Assembly: GCF_020176955.2 (NCBI RefSeq)
Contig: NZ_JAIUCZ020000001.1
Location: forward strand, 1,054,001-1,118,000
Length of the DNA stretch: 64,000 nt
Direction: 5' to 3'
Source: Nocardia sp. alder85J
GTDB lineage: Bacteria; Actinomycetota; Actinomycetes; Mycobacteriales; Mycobacteriaceae
Shown: in pieces, positions 51,763 through 59,565 of the stretch
Numbering within the stretch: position 1 is the first letter of the stretch
Layout: each line of letters starts with the position of its first letter
Program-made: the position numbers and the translations under genes
Notes under the pieces: model-generated
Databases searched by the model: none
Told to the model about the DNA's origin: nothing
Seen by the model: the letters and a program-made list of their open reading frames with translations, nothing else

Positions 51763-52482
51763 ATGAATTCCCCTGTAGCACTCGTGGTCGGCGGCACCTC
51801 CGGCATCGGCCTGGCCACCGCGCGGCAATTGCGCGACCGCGGCGCGACCGTGCACATCGTCGGCCGCGGCAAGCAGCGCCTGGACGAGGTCGCCGGTACC
51901 GACCCGGAGCTGATCGGCCACCGGGCCGACGGCGCCGACCGGGCCGCGATAGCAGCGGTCGCCGCGGTGATCGGCGCCGTCGACTGGCTGGTGGTAACAC
52001 TGGCCGGCAGTGAGGGCGCCGGCCCGATCGCCGAACTGGACCACACCATGCTCCGGCGCGCCTTCGACGCCAAGTTCTGGGGGCACCTCGCCACGATCCA
52101 GGCGGTGCTGCCGCGGCTCGCGCCGACCGGCTCGATCACCCTGATCGGCGCGGTCACCGCTCGCGCGGGCATGCCGGGCACCGCGGGCATCGCCGCGGTG
52201 AACGGCGCGGTCGAGGCGATGGTGAAACCCCTTGCCGCCGAACTGGCTCCGATCCGGGTCAACGGCATCTCGCCGGGATTCGTCGACACGCCCTGGTGGA
52301 GCGGCCTGCCCGAGGAAGTCCGGCGCGACTACTTCGCGCGGGCGGCGCAGGCGCTGCCCGCGCGGCACATCGCCACCGCCGAGGACATCGCCGACATCAC
52401 CGTCGCGGTCGCCACCAACCGCACGATCACCGGCACGGTGGTCGAGGCCGACGGCGGCGCCCGCCTGGTGTCACTGGCCTGA
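51763..52482 (+). CDS. Short-chain dehydrogenase/reductase (atypical active site)
   Basis: 239 residues. The Rossmann loop is VVGGTSGIGLATARQL with VGRGKQRLDEV favouring NADPH. Later come LVVTLAGSEGAGP (in place of NNAG), GSITLIGAVTARAG and IRVNGISPGFVDTPWW. The usual Y-x-x-x-K is not evident: the expected place reads GIAAVNGAVEAMVKPLA, with Asn-Gly where Tyr would be, so catalysis may be changed. The ATG was chosen over a GTG seven codons earlier. It faces its probable regulator and overlaps the 3' end of the next TetR gene by 12 bases. Confidence 0.85.
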   Translation: MNSPVALVVGGTSGIGLATARQLRDRGATVHIVGRGKQRLDEVAGTDPELIGHRADGADRAAIAAVAAVIGAVDWLVVTLAGSEGAGPIAELDHTMLRRAFDAKFWGHLATIQAVLPRLAPTGSITLIGAVTARAGMPGTAGIAAVNGAVEAMVKPLAAELAPIRVNGISPGFVDTPWWSGLPEEVRRDYFARAAQALPARHIATAEDIADITVAVATNRTITGTVVEADGGARLVSLA

Positions 52483-53106
52483 AACCGGTTGTGCCGCAGC
52501 GGTTCGCGGCGTCGTCCCGGACAGCACCAGATCGGCGATCTGCGCGCCGAGCGCCTCGGGGTCCAGACCGAGGGCGGCGGTGAACCGGACGGCGGTGTTG
52601 AGTGTCCCCGTCATGGCCAGCGGGAACAGCTCGGCGGGCAGATCCGTCCGCAACACCCCCTCCTGCTGCCCGCGCAGCACCAACTCGTGCACGGTGCGGT
52701 GCAAGGCGCGCGTGGCGGGCGGCGGCGCCGGCCGCCGTCCCTGCCCCGGCAGGGGTTTCAGGTCGGTGCCGACGACGATCAGCGGATATCGCTGGGCGAT
52801 GCGGGCCATCTCGACGATCAGGGCCCGCAGCGTCGTGAGGGTGTCGGCCTGCCGGGACCGCGCCCGCTCGACGGCCTGCCCCGCCTCCGCGGCCGCCACC
52901 TCGAACACGGCCGTGCGCAACGCATCCCGGGTGCGGTAGCGCCGGTAGACGGTGAGCCGGACGACACCCGCCTCGTCCGCGATGCGCTGCATGGTCGCGG
53001 CCGGATCCTGCGCCAGCACCCGCGCGGCGGCCCGCAGGATCAGGGCGTCGTTGCGCAGCGCGTCGGTCCGCGGGCCGCGCCGGCGCGCGGGCAGCGGCTC
53101 GGTCAC
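52471..53106 (-). CDS. TetR-family transcriptional regulator
   Basis: 211 residues. A basic N-terminus (ARRRGPRTDALRND) leads to AAARVLAQDPAATMQRIADE and the HTH AGVVRLTVYRRYRTRDAL. The C-terminal domain contains RTVHELVLRGQQEGVLRTDL, a helix found in many actinobacterial TetR proteins. It converges on the SDR gene with a 12-base 3' overlap. The GTG chosen precedes the basic tail; longer starts with Cys-rich sequence look unlikely. Confidence 0.87.
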   Translation of the reverse strand: MTEPLPARRRGPRTDALRNDALILRAAARVLAQDPAATMQRIADEAGVVRLTVYRRYRTRDALRTAVFEVAAAEAGQAVERARSRQADTLTTLRALIVEMARIAQRYPLIVVGTDLKPLPGQGRRPAPPPATRALHRTVHELVLRGQQEGVLRTDLPAELFPLAMTGTLNTAVRFTAALGLDPEALGAQIADLVLSGTTPRTAAAQPVSGQ

Positions 53107-53338
53107 CCGGCAAGTGTGACATGCCTGGCGCATTTCCGGCTGCCGCATCGCCTTCCGGCCACCGCCCGCCGGTCGGCATCGGAAGGTCCGCCCGCCGCGC
53201 GTGGACCGGTACGGACACCGCTGCCGGTCTACTCGTGGTGCCGACAGCCCTGGCCGAGGAGGTTCGAAAAATACACTGCCGGTGCCTTTTTCGGCATTCG
53301 TGACCGTGTTCCCCGAGTGGCCGTCCCGCCCGGGGGCG

Positions 53339-54133
53339 TCATCGGCCGGCGCGGGCCAGTTGCGTCAATTCGACTGTGGCGGAGCGCAGTTCGCCGGGTG
53401 AGGTGAGCGGTGCGGTATAGCCGACGCGGGTGGCGGCCGGGCCACGCGGAGTCTGCACCCGCAGGTCCAGGCCGTAGCGGTCGGCGCGGTCGCAGACGGC
53501 CGCGGTGGCGTCGGGGTAGCCGCCGAGGGTGCGGGCCATGTCCAGCAGGGCGTCGGCATGGTCGTCGTTGAGGTGGGCGACCGCGCGGGCGGCGGTGGGG
53601 GTGATCGGATCCGGGGCGGCGGTCGCGTACGCCTCGGCCGTCGCCGAATCCATCCGGCCGTAGCCGCCGACCCAGCGGACCCGCCGCACCCGCAGCACCC
53701 AGAGCGTGAAATCGGTGAAGTCGATGTAGATCTCGGCGGCCGGTACCGCCGCCAGGTGGGCCGCGCGGGCGGCGGCCAGTTCGTCCCCCTCGGGGCGCTG
53801 CACCACGCCGGCCAGCGTGACCCGCGCCGCGGCCAGCGGGTCCGACGGCACGTCGGGGGCGACGATCGCCAGGCTCGCGCGCGGATCGGCGGCCAGGTTG
53901 CGGCCGTGCTCGGCCATCACCGACAGGCACAGCACCGGCTGCCCCTCGAGCAGGCCGAAGGTGACGAACGAGGCCCAGGGGTCGCCCTCGCCGGTCAGCG
54001 TCGCGAGCGTGGCCGTATTCGTCGAGGCGGCAACGGTTCTCGCCTCCTCCGCCGCCGATGGGCGGACCTCGTTCGGGATCGGCGTCAGCGGGGTCGCGGG
54101 GGAGCGGGTGGGCCTGCCGTGGTCGGATGCCAT
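53339..54133 (-). CDS. HugZ-like protein: FMN-binding split barrel plus DUF2470
   Basis: 264 residues. The first 150 form a pyridoxamine-oxidase-like split barrel (ATLATLTGEGDPWASFVTFG, LCLSVMAEHGRNLAADPRAS). The last 80 form a DUF2470 domain (AVAHLNDDHADALLDMARTL) with the His pair used by HugZ/HutZ-type haem-degrading proteins. It may bind haem or a flavin/F420. The ATG has the family's usual position. It is divergent from a TetR gene, 124 bases away, which is the likely regulator. Haem cleavage is an inference from family relation. Confidence 0.85.
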   Translation of the reverse strand: MASDHGRPTRSPATPLTPIPNEVRPSAAEEARTVAASTNTATLATLTGEGDPWASFVTFGLLEGQPVLCLSVMAEHGRNLAADPRASLAIVAPDVPSDPLAAARVTLAGVVQRPEGDELAAARAAHLAAVPAAEIYIDFTDFTLWVLRVRRVRWVGGYGRMDSATAEAYATAAPDPITPTAARAVAHLNDDHADALLDMARTLGGYPDATAAVCDRADRYGLDLRVQTPRGPAATRVGYTAPLTSPGELRSATVELTQLARAGR

Positions 54134-54185
54134 GCCGTCCAGGCTAGGACACCTCGCCGGCTCGGCGATTATGTGAACGGAACGT

Positions 54186-54193
54186 CTATATAG
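54186..54193. promoter_or_regulatory. AT-rich palindrome CTATATAG, probable -10 region
   Basis: The only AT-rich spot in the divergent gap of HugZ-like and TetR genes (GTCTATATAGTTTTGAC). It can serve as -10 on either strand. Confidence 0.35.
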
Positions 54194-54257
54194 TTTTGAC
54201 GGGTGTATGGCACCAGAATGGAGACCCGGAGCCGGGCGAGACGAGGGGCCGACCGAG

Positions 54258-54899
54258 ATGCGAACGAACGAGGCCGACAATGTCTTTCCATTGTTGGAGC
54301 CGGGCCGGGGCCGCCGCCGGGCCGAGGATGTGCGCCGCGCGACCCTCGCGGCCGCCGCCGATCTGCTGTTCACCGACGGCGTCCGCAACGTCACCTTCGA
54401 GAAGGTGGCCGCCCGGGCCGGGGTGAGCAAGACGACCCTCTACAAGTGGTGGGCGTCACCGGGCAGTCTCGCCTTCGAGGCCTACTTCGACGCGCTCGAG
54501 CCGGTACTGGCGTTCCCGGACACCGGCGACATCCGCGCCGACCTCACCACGCAATTGCACGCGTTCGTCGGACTGCTGCGCGAGCGCGGCCAGGTGATCG
54601 CGGAGATCATCGGCACCGCGCAGCGCGATCCGGAACTGGCCGCCGCGCTGGCCGAGCAGTATGTCCGGCCGCGCCGCCGGCTGGCCGTCGAGCGCTTGTC
54701 CGGCGCTCGCCGGCAGGGGTTGCTTCGCGCCGACGTGGATCCGGAGACGGTGGTGGATCAGCTGTGGGGCGCCTGCTACCACCGGCTGCTGATGCCCGCC
54801 CAGCCGCTGACCACCGCTTTCGCGGATCGCCTGCTGGACAACCTCTTCGGCGGAATCGCGGCGCCGGGCTGCGCTCCCGCCGAAGCGGGCCGCGGATGA
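54258..54899 (+). CDS. TetR-family transcriptional regulator
   Basis: 213 residues. The HTH is VTFEKVAARAGVSKTTLYKWW, with ASPGSLAFEAYFDALEPVLA and the TetR_C_16-like RLSGARRQGLLRADVDPETV. An ATG 17 codons earlier (54207) is possible; the one used has GAGGGG nine bases upstream. It is divergent from the HugZ-like gene. It ends exactly where the convergent SnoaL-like gene ends, leaving no gap. Confidence 0.88.
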   Translation: MRTNEADNVFPLLEPGRGRRRAEDVRRATLAAAADLLFTDGVRNVTFEKVAARAGVSKTTLYKWWASPGSLAFEAYFDALEPVLAFPDTGDIRADLTTQLHAFVGLLRERGQVIAEIIGTAQRDPELAAALAEQYVRPRRRLAVERLSGARRQGLLRADVDPETVVDQLWGACYHRLLMPAQPLTTAFADRLLDNLFGGIAAPGCAPAEAGRG

Positions 54900-55313
54900 T
54901 CAGTCCTTGGTCGTCCACGCCAGTGAGATCCGCGATTCGCTGATCCGCCAGCCCGCCGGCGTCCGGCTCGCGACGACGGCCAGCCGCAGGCCGCTGGTCT
55001 GGTGCGGCCGTTCGCCGTCGCGGTAGTAGTACACGAACGAATTCGCCGAGGCGGTAGCCCGATCGCCCTCGACGTCCACCAGGACGTCGGTGGTGGTGTG
55101 CTGGGTGTGCTCGCCCTCGGCGGCGGTGCCGGTGCGCACGAAGCCGAGCACTTCGGTGAGGCCGCGCACCTGCATGCGCGGCGAGTTCACCGCCACATCC
55201 TCGGCGTAGACGGTGCCGAGGTCGTCCCACCGGCGCTCGTCGAGCAGGCGGCCCAGTCGGGTGAACAGATCGGTGATGTCGAGACGGTCGGCGAGGGCGG
55301 AATCGGTGGACAT
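54900..55313 (-). CDS. SnoaL/NTF2-like protein
   Basis: 137 residues forming one cone-shaped NTF2-like fold (SnoaL_4 type): DITDLFTRLGRLLDERRWDD, LGTVYAEDVAVNSP, then TTTDVLVDVEGDRATA and GWRISESRISLAWTT. Members are polyketide cyclases, dehydratases or simple binding proteins; no conserved catalytic set decides here. A GAAG-type site precedes the ATG. It is divergent from a MarR gene with three palindromes between them, so it is surely under MarR control. Confidence 0.85.
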   Translation of the reverse strand: MSTDSALADRLDITDLFTRLGRLLDERRWDDLGTVYAEDVAVNSPRMQVRGLTEVLGFVRTGTAAEGEHTQHTTTDVLVDVEGDRATASANSFVYYYRDGERPHQTSGLRLAVVASRTPAGWRISESRISLAWTTKD

Positions 55314-55330
55314 GACGTCTGCTTCTTTCG

Positions 55331-55387
55331 TTGGTGATACCAATGTTGGTGACGCCAACTATAGTCGTGTTCGTTGGCGGCGCCAAC
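55331..55387. promoter_or_regulatory. Three GTTGG/CCAAC palindromes, MarR operator array
   Basis: TTGGT-GAT-ACCAA (55331-55343), GTTGG-TGACG-CCAAC (55345-55359) and GTTGG-CGGCG-CCAAC (55373-55387) lie in the 90-base divergent gap. The last two are 28 bases apart centre to centre and both continue into ACTAT, a possible -10. The regular array strongly suggests cooperative MarR binding. Confidence 0.75.
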
Positions 55388-55403
55388 TATGTAGGCTGAA
55401 TCG

Positions 55404-55844
55404 GTGGAGAAGATCCCCGCGCGCCTGACCGTGAAGCCGACCTGGTTGCTCACCCAGTTGGCGGTGCACGCGCACCGGCTGTCCTCCGGCGCCTTCGCCA
55501 CGCTGGGCGGGCGCGGCTACCACTATCGGATCCTGGCCGCACTCGACGAGTTCGGGCCGGCCAGCCAGGCGGATCTGGGCCGGCACTGCACCATGGATCG
55601 CAGCGATGTGGTGGCGGCGATCAACGAACTCGCCGACCGCGGATTCGTCGAGCGCACACCGGATCCGGCCGACCGGCGGCGCAATATCGTGAGCCTGACC
55701 GCGGCCGGCGGCGCGCAATTGCGGAGCATCGAGCGCGAACTCGACACGGTGCAGGAGCGGATGCTCGAACCACTGCCCGACGCGGACCGCGCCGTACTGA
55801 TCGACCTGCTCACTCGCCTGCTCGTACACCACCGCCAGGGCTGA
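55404..55844 (+). CDS. MarR-family transcriptional regulator
   Basis: 146 residues. The winged helix reads ILAALDEFGPASQADLGRHC, TMDRSDVVAAINELADRGFV and the wing RTPDPADRRRNIVSLTAAG, with flanking dimerisation helices. It probably represses itself and the divergent SnoaL-like gene through the GTTGG/CCAAC array and releases on binding a phenolic or similar ligand. The GTG starts 16 bases after the last palindrome, so bound protein would block the transcription start. Confidence 0.92.
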   Translation: MEKIPARLTVKPTWLLTQLAVHAHRLSSGAFATLGGRGYHYRILAALDEFGPASQADLGRHCTMDRSDVVAAINELADRGFVERTPDPADRRRNIVSLTAAGGAQLRSIERELDTVQERMLEPLPDADRAVLIDLLTRLLVHHRQG

Positions 55845-56025
55845 CCGGGATCGCCCGCGTGCACGCGTTCGGCTCTGCGCTGCCGCGAAGACGGTCCGGA
55901 AGGCGTCGGAGGCTGCTCTCCCCGGTCACCGTGATGTCGGTGGTGGCTTCACCGCCGCTGACGACCGCCACCCGCCGGACTCCCGCACCCTCGGCGACCG
56001 CCCCCCGCCAGGCCGGAAGCCCTGC

Positions 56026-56697
56026 TCAGCCCCCGCGTGCACGGAAGCCGATGATCAGTGCCGTTGCGGTGTCCCGCAATTCGCGCTCGAACCGGTCCGG
56101 CCCGAGTCGCTGCCCGAATTCCAGGCTGGCGGTGGCGACGATCTCGTTGGGATTGGTGAACGGCCACAGTCCGGCCACGCCGGCGATCAGCGCGCGGGCG
56201 AACGCGATCGCGGCGGCCTCGGACAGGCCGGGTGCGGCGCGGGCGGCGAGTTCGGCGAGGCGGGTGGTGTAGTCGTAGCCGCGCCGCTTGAAGGCCCGCG
56301 CCGACGCGAGTGAGACGTTGGCCTCCAACTCGCCCGACATGGCGGCGAACAGGTCGCAGAGCACCGGCCGCGCCCGCAATGTCTCGGCCAGCAGCGATCC
56401 CAGCCGCTGCGCCGGATCGCCGGCCGGGACGGCGGCGGTGCCGATCCGGTCGGCCAGGTCGTCCAGCCAGGCCGCCCAGTCCTCGGCGAGCAGTTCCAGG
56501 AACACCGCCTCACGGCTGTCGAAATAGCGCAGCACATGGGATTTGGCGACGCCCGCACCCTCGGCGAGTTCGCGCAGCGTGATCTCGCGCACCGAACGGC
56601 CCGCGAGCGCCTCCCGCGCCGCGGTGAAGATCGCCGCGCGGCGCAACTCGACCTGTTCGGGCCGGCGGGCCCGCCGGAAGGGAAGCGGTTCCGACAC
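56026..56697 (-). CDS. TetR-family transcriptional regulator
   Basis: 223 residues. A basic start (PFRRARRPEQVELRRAAI) precedes the HTH ITLRELAEGAGVAKSHVLRY followed by FDSREAVFLELLAEDWAAWL, the TetR_C_17-like pattern (His in the recognition helix in place of Thr). AAGG seven bases before the GTG is the ribosome site. It is divergent from an SDR gene, with three copies of an ACGG-centred palindrome between them, which it almost certainly binds. Confidence 0.9.
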   Translation of the reverse strand: MSEPLPFRRARRPEQVELRRAAIFTAAREALAGRSVREITLRELAEGAGVAKSHVLRYFDSREAVFLELLAEDWAAWLDDLADRIGTAAVPAGDPAQRLGSLLAETLRARPVLCDLFAAMSGELEANVSLASARAFKRRGYDYTTRLAELAARAAPGLSEAAAIAFARALIAGVAGLWPFTNPNEIVATASLEFGQRLGPDRFERELRDTATALIIGFRARGG

Positions 56698-56713
56698 GGG
56701 GCAACCTTAACAG

Positions 56714-56730
56714 AACAACGGTCCGTTGTT
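56714..56730. promoter_or_regulatory. 17-bp perfect palindrome, TetR operator 1
   Basis: AACAACGG-T-CCGTTGTT, 17 bases from the TetR start. It shares the ACGG...CCGT core with two further sites downstream. Confidence 0.75.
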
Positions 56731-56735
56731 AACGG

Positions 56736-56749
56736 AACGGAGGTCCGTT
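56736..56749. promoter_or_regulatory. 14-bp palindrome, TetR operator 2, overlapping an alternative SDR start site
   Basis: AACGGA-GG-TCCGTT is perfect and contains GGAGG. It is followed directly by an in-frame ATG (56750), so operator and ribosome site coincide. Confidence 0.7.
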
Positions 56750-56786
56750 ATGCTGGCGAGAGCCCGGGAAACGGGCATTCGTCTCG

Positions 56787-56800
56787 AACGGAGATCCGTC
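56787..56800. promoter_or_regulatory. TetR operator 3 overlapping the SDR ribosome site
   Basis: AACGGA-GA-TCCGTC differs from operator 2 at two bases and is immediately followed by the SDR ATG. Its GGAGA acts as Shine-Dalgarno, so the regulator site lies inside the translation signal. Confidence 0.6.
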
Positions 56801-57562
56801 ATGGCACAACTGGCAGAAACAGCGGCGCTGGTCACCGGTGCCGGAACCGGCATCGGCGCGGCCATCGCGCGCGACCTCGCGGCAGCGGGTGCGGCGGTCG
56901 TGCTGGTGGGCCGCCGTCCCGGCCCGCTGGAACAGGTCGCGGCGCAGATCCGCGAGCGCGGCGGGGTGGCCGAGGCGTTCGCGGCCGACATCACCGAGCG
57001 GGCGCAGGCCCTGCGCGCGGTCGAGCACGCGATCGCGGCGTTCGGACGGCTGGACATCGTCGTCAACAACGCCGGGGTGATGCTGGTCGGCCCGGTGGCC
57101 GAGGCGCCCGAGGGCGAATGGGAAAGCATGATCGATGTGAATCTCACCGGGACGCTGTACGTTACACAGGCCGCAATTCCGCATCTGGTGAAATCCGCGG
57201 CCACCGGACCGCGCCGGGTCGCCGACATCGTCACCATCAGCTCCACCGCCGGGCGGGTGGCCCGCGCCGGGAACGCCGTCTACAACCTCACCAAATTCGG
57301 CGTGAACGCGTTCAGCGAGGCACTGCGGCAGGAACTGCAACCGCAGCGCGTGCGCGTCGGCGTGGTCGAGCCCGGCACCGTCGACACCGACCTGGCCACG
57401 CACACCCGCGCCGAACTGCGCGAGAGTGTGCAGGCCCAGGTCGGCGCCATCGAACGGCTCGCCCCCGAGGACATCGCTGACGCGGTCACCTACATGGTCG
57501 GCCGGGATCGGCGGGTCGCGGTCAACGAGATGCTGGTCCGTTCCGCCGACCAGACCTGGTGA
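56801..57562 (+). CDS. Short-chain dehydrogenase/reductase
   Basis: 253 residues of classical SDR type: cofactor loop VTGAGTGIGAAIARDL, NNAGVM, Ser in DIVTISSTAGR and YNLTK (Tyr-x-x-x-Lys), and the PGTVDT substrate loop. Arg residues after strand two (VGRRPG) suggest NADP(H). The ATG gives the usual family start and has GGAGA upstream. An in-frame ATG at 56750 with GGAGG would add 17 residues. It is controlled by the divergent TetR. Substrate unknown; the closest type is the YdfG/clavulanate-dehydrogenase-like group. Confidence 0.9.
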   Translation: MAQLAETAALVTGAGTGIGAAIARDLAAAGAAVVLVGRRPGPLEQVAAQIRERGGVAEAFAADITERAQALRAVEHAIAAFGRLDIVVNNAGVMLVGPVAEAPEGEWESMIDVNLTGTLYVTQAAIPHLVKSAATGPRRVADIVTISSTAGRVARAGNAVYNLTKFGVNAFSEALRQELQPQRVRVGVVEPGTVDTDLATHTRAELRESVQAQVGAIERLAPEDIADAVTYMVGRDRRVAVNEMLVRSADQTW

Positions 57563-57656
57563 GTACGGCCGGAAACGGCTGTTGCGCAACCGGGTCCGGA
57601 TCCGGCTGAATCGAGGCCCGGGGACCGTTCGACAGCGTCGGCGGAGGCCGTGGCCG

Positions 57657-58724
57657 TCACAGCGATCGACCGTCCAGCTCCCGGAAATCGGCCTTGCGGA
57701 TCACCGTGTGACAGCCCTTCACCTGGTCCACCACCTGCGAGATGCGCACGTCGGCGGCCGCGCTGAGATAGGCGTAGGCCAGCTCGCCGGGCACGTCGTA
57801 GCGGTGGGTGAGCAGGTCCAGCGCGGCCCGCACACTCTCCCGGCACGCCTCGTCCAGATCCTGGTCCAGGCCGATCGCGATCAGCAGATCGGCCGTCTCC
57901 GCGTACGGGCGGCCGCCGGCGATCCGGGCCGCCCCGGGCACCACCTCGACCCGCAGCGTCGCGCGCAGCGGGGCCTCGAAGGCCGTCAGCGCGACCTCGC
58001 CGTCGCCCTGCGCGTAGTGCGGATCACCCACGTACAACAGCGCCTCCTCGACCTGCACCGGCAGATACAGGGTCGAGCCGACGGTGAGACAGGTGATGTC
58101 CAGATTTCCGCCGTACAGCCCCGGCGGGATGGAATTCGGCCGGACCGGTCCGGCCGCCGCCACCCCGACGATGCCGAGGAACGGCCGCAGCGGGAAGCGG
58201 ATCGCCCGGCCCGCGCCGCGATAGGCGGCCTCGTCCTGGCGCAGCGGCAGTGACCCTTCGTCGCCGTCGGCCCGGCAGAACACGCTGTGCACCGGGCCGT
58301 CGGGATAGCTGTCCGGCAGTGCGCCCCGGCCGTGCCGCGCCGACACGATCCCGAAATCGGCCCGGCGGGCCAGGTCGACCACGGTGACCGCGAGCAGATC
58401 TCCGGCCGCCGCACCGCGCACCGCGATCGGGCCGGTGACCACGTGCGGGCCGGAAGCCGCCGACCGGGGCAGCGACGCGGCGATCTCCACCGCGTCGGCG
58501 GGCACCCGGTCGGCCGGCACCCCGAACCGGGCGAAGAACTCCCGGGGGTCACGCCCCTGATCGGGCAGGATGCCCTCGTGACTCACGGTGTCGATGGTGA
58601 TCGTCTCGCCCGGCGCGATTCGCGCCGCCGCGGCATCCGCCGCGCACGGCAGCTCGCCCCAGAGCACGGTCTCCGGGGTCGAGGCCAGATGGTGGGCGCC
58701 GAGCACGGCGCCGGAGGCGGTCAT
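57657..58724 (-). CDS. Acetamidase/formamidase family protein
   Basis: 355 residues of the FmdA/AmdA family: VLWGELPCAADAAAARIAPG at the start, ITIDTVSHEGIL (with the family His-Glu), VTGPIAVRGAAAGDLLAV, then GGNLDITCLTVGSTLYLPVQ and VGDPHYAQGDGEVA. These Zn- or metal-dependent enzymes hydrolyse formamide, acetamide or related amides to acid and ammonia. Its ATG overlaps the stop of the creatininase gene (ATGA), so the two hydrolases are coupled. It is the last gene of the cluster and would carry out the final amide cleavage. Confidence 0.9.
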   Translation of the reverse strand: MTASGAVLGAHHLASTPETVLWGELPCAADAAAARIAPGETITIDTVSHEGILPDQGRDPREFFARFGVPADRVPADAVEIAASLPRSAASGPHVVTGPIAVRGAAAGDLLAVTVVDLARRADFGIVSARHGRGALPDSYPDGPVHSVFCRADGDEGSLPLRQDEAAYRGAGRAIRFPLRPFLGIVGVAAAGPVRPNSIPPGLYGGNLDITCLTVGSTLYLPVQVEEALLYVGDPHYAQGDGEVALTAFEAPLRATLRVEVVPGAARIAGGRPYAETADLLIAIGLDQDLDEACRESVRAALDLLTHRYDVPGELAYAYLSAAADVRISQVVDQVKGCHTVIRKADFRELDGRSL

Positions 58725-59518
58725 CGCTGCCCGCCGCGCGCGGGGAAGGCGAACTCGCGCACCTCGAGCAACGCCTCGGCCAGCTGCGCCGCCGCCGAGG
58801 CCAGGATCAGCTTCCCGATATCGGCGCTGGCGGCGGTCGGATCGCCGATGATCCCCGATTCGGAGAGGTCGTCGGTCAGCCAGGCGGTCGGCAGCACCCC
58901 TTCCAGTGTCAGGTGCTTGTAGCGGGCGAACGCGGCCGCGGCCTGCTGCCCGTCGGGGAAACCCCGCTCCTGGTGCACCAATTCGGGGGCGATCGCCAGC
59001 ATCAGCGAGGTCTCGCCGAAACCGCCGTGGATGTCGAAGCCGTCCAGGGACGGATCCACCTCCGGCGGCGCCGGGAAGCGCATCGGCATCACCGGGAACA
59101 CCTCCAGCCCGGTCCGATAGCGGATGTCGCGCGCCACCACGTCGAGCAGACCGGGCTGCCCGCCGTGCCCGTTGACGAACACCAGTTTGCGAAAACCGCT
59201 GGCCGCCAGCGAATCACCGAGATCGGTGCAGACCGCGGTCAGCGTCGCCGCCGACATCGCGATGGTGCCCGCGCGGCCGAGGTGCTCGGTGGACTTGCCG
59301 TAGTGCAGCGTCGGCAGCACCCAGACGTTCGAGTCGTCCGGCAACGACTCGACCGCCGCGCACGCGATCGCCTCGGCATGCATCGCGTCGGTGATCAGCG
59401 GCAGATGCGGGCCGTGCTGTTCGACCGCACCGATGGGCTGCACCACGACCGCGTCGGACTTGTCGATGGCCGCCACCTCCGTGGTGGTGAGGTGGGCCAA
59501 CCGGAATATTCGTGCCAT
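58721..59518 (-). CDS. Creatininase-family amidohydrolase
   Basis: 265 residues. The metal-binding motif EQHGPHLPLITDAMHAE, the THYGKSTEH-like loop (LHYGKSTEHL), VFVNGHGGQPGLL and the FGETSLMLAI stretch are all in place. The family includes creatinine amidohydrolase, FAPy deformylases and MftE; all bind two Zn or Mn ions and open a cyclic or linear amide. Here it sits between an ABC importer and an acetamidase-like gene, so it probably opens a ring amide or removes an acyl group from the imported compound. The ATG begins MARIFRLAHL with a normal spacing. Confidence 0.9.
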   Translation of the reverse strand: MARIFRLAHLTTTEVAAIDKSDAVVVQPIGAVEQHGPHLPLITDAMHAEAIACAAVESLPDDSNVWVLPTLHYGKSTEHLGRAGTIAMSAATLTAVCTDLGDSLAASGFRKLVFVNGHGGQPGLLDVVARDIRYRTGLEVFPVMPMRFPAPPEVDPSLDGFDIHGGFGETSLMLAIAPELVHQERGFPDGQQAAAAFARYKHLTLEGVLPTAWLTDDLSESGIIGDPTAASADIGKLILASAAAQLAEALLEVREFAFPARGGQR

Positions 59519-59565
59519 GCCTGTCTCCTGATTCCTCGTCGGCGCAATTACGCTGTGGCGCAGGC

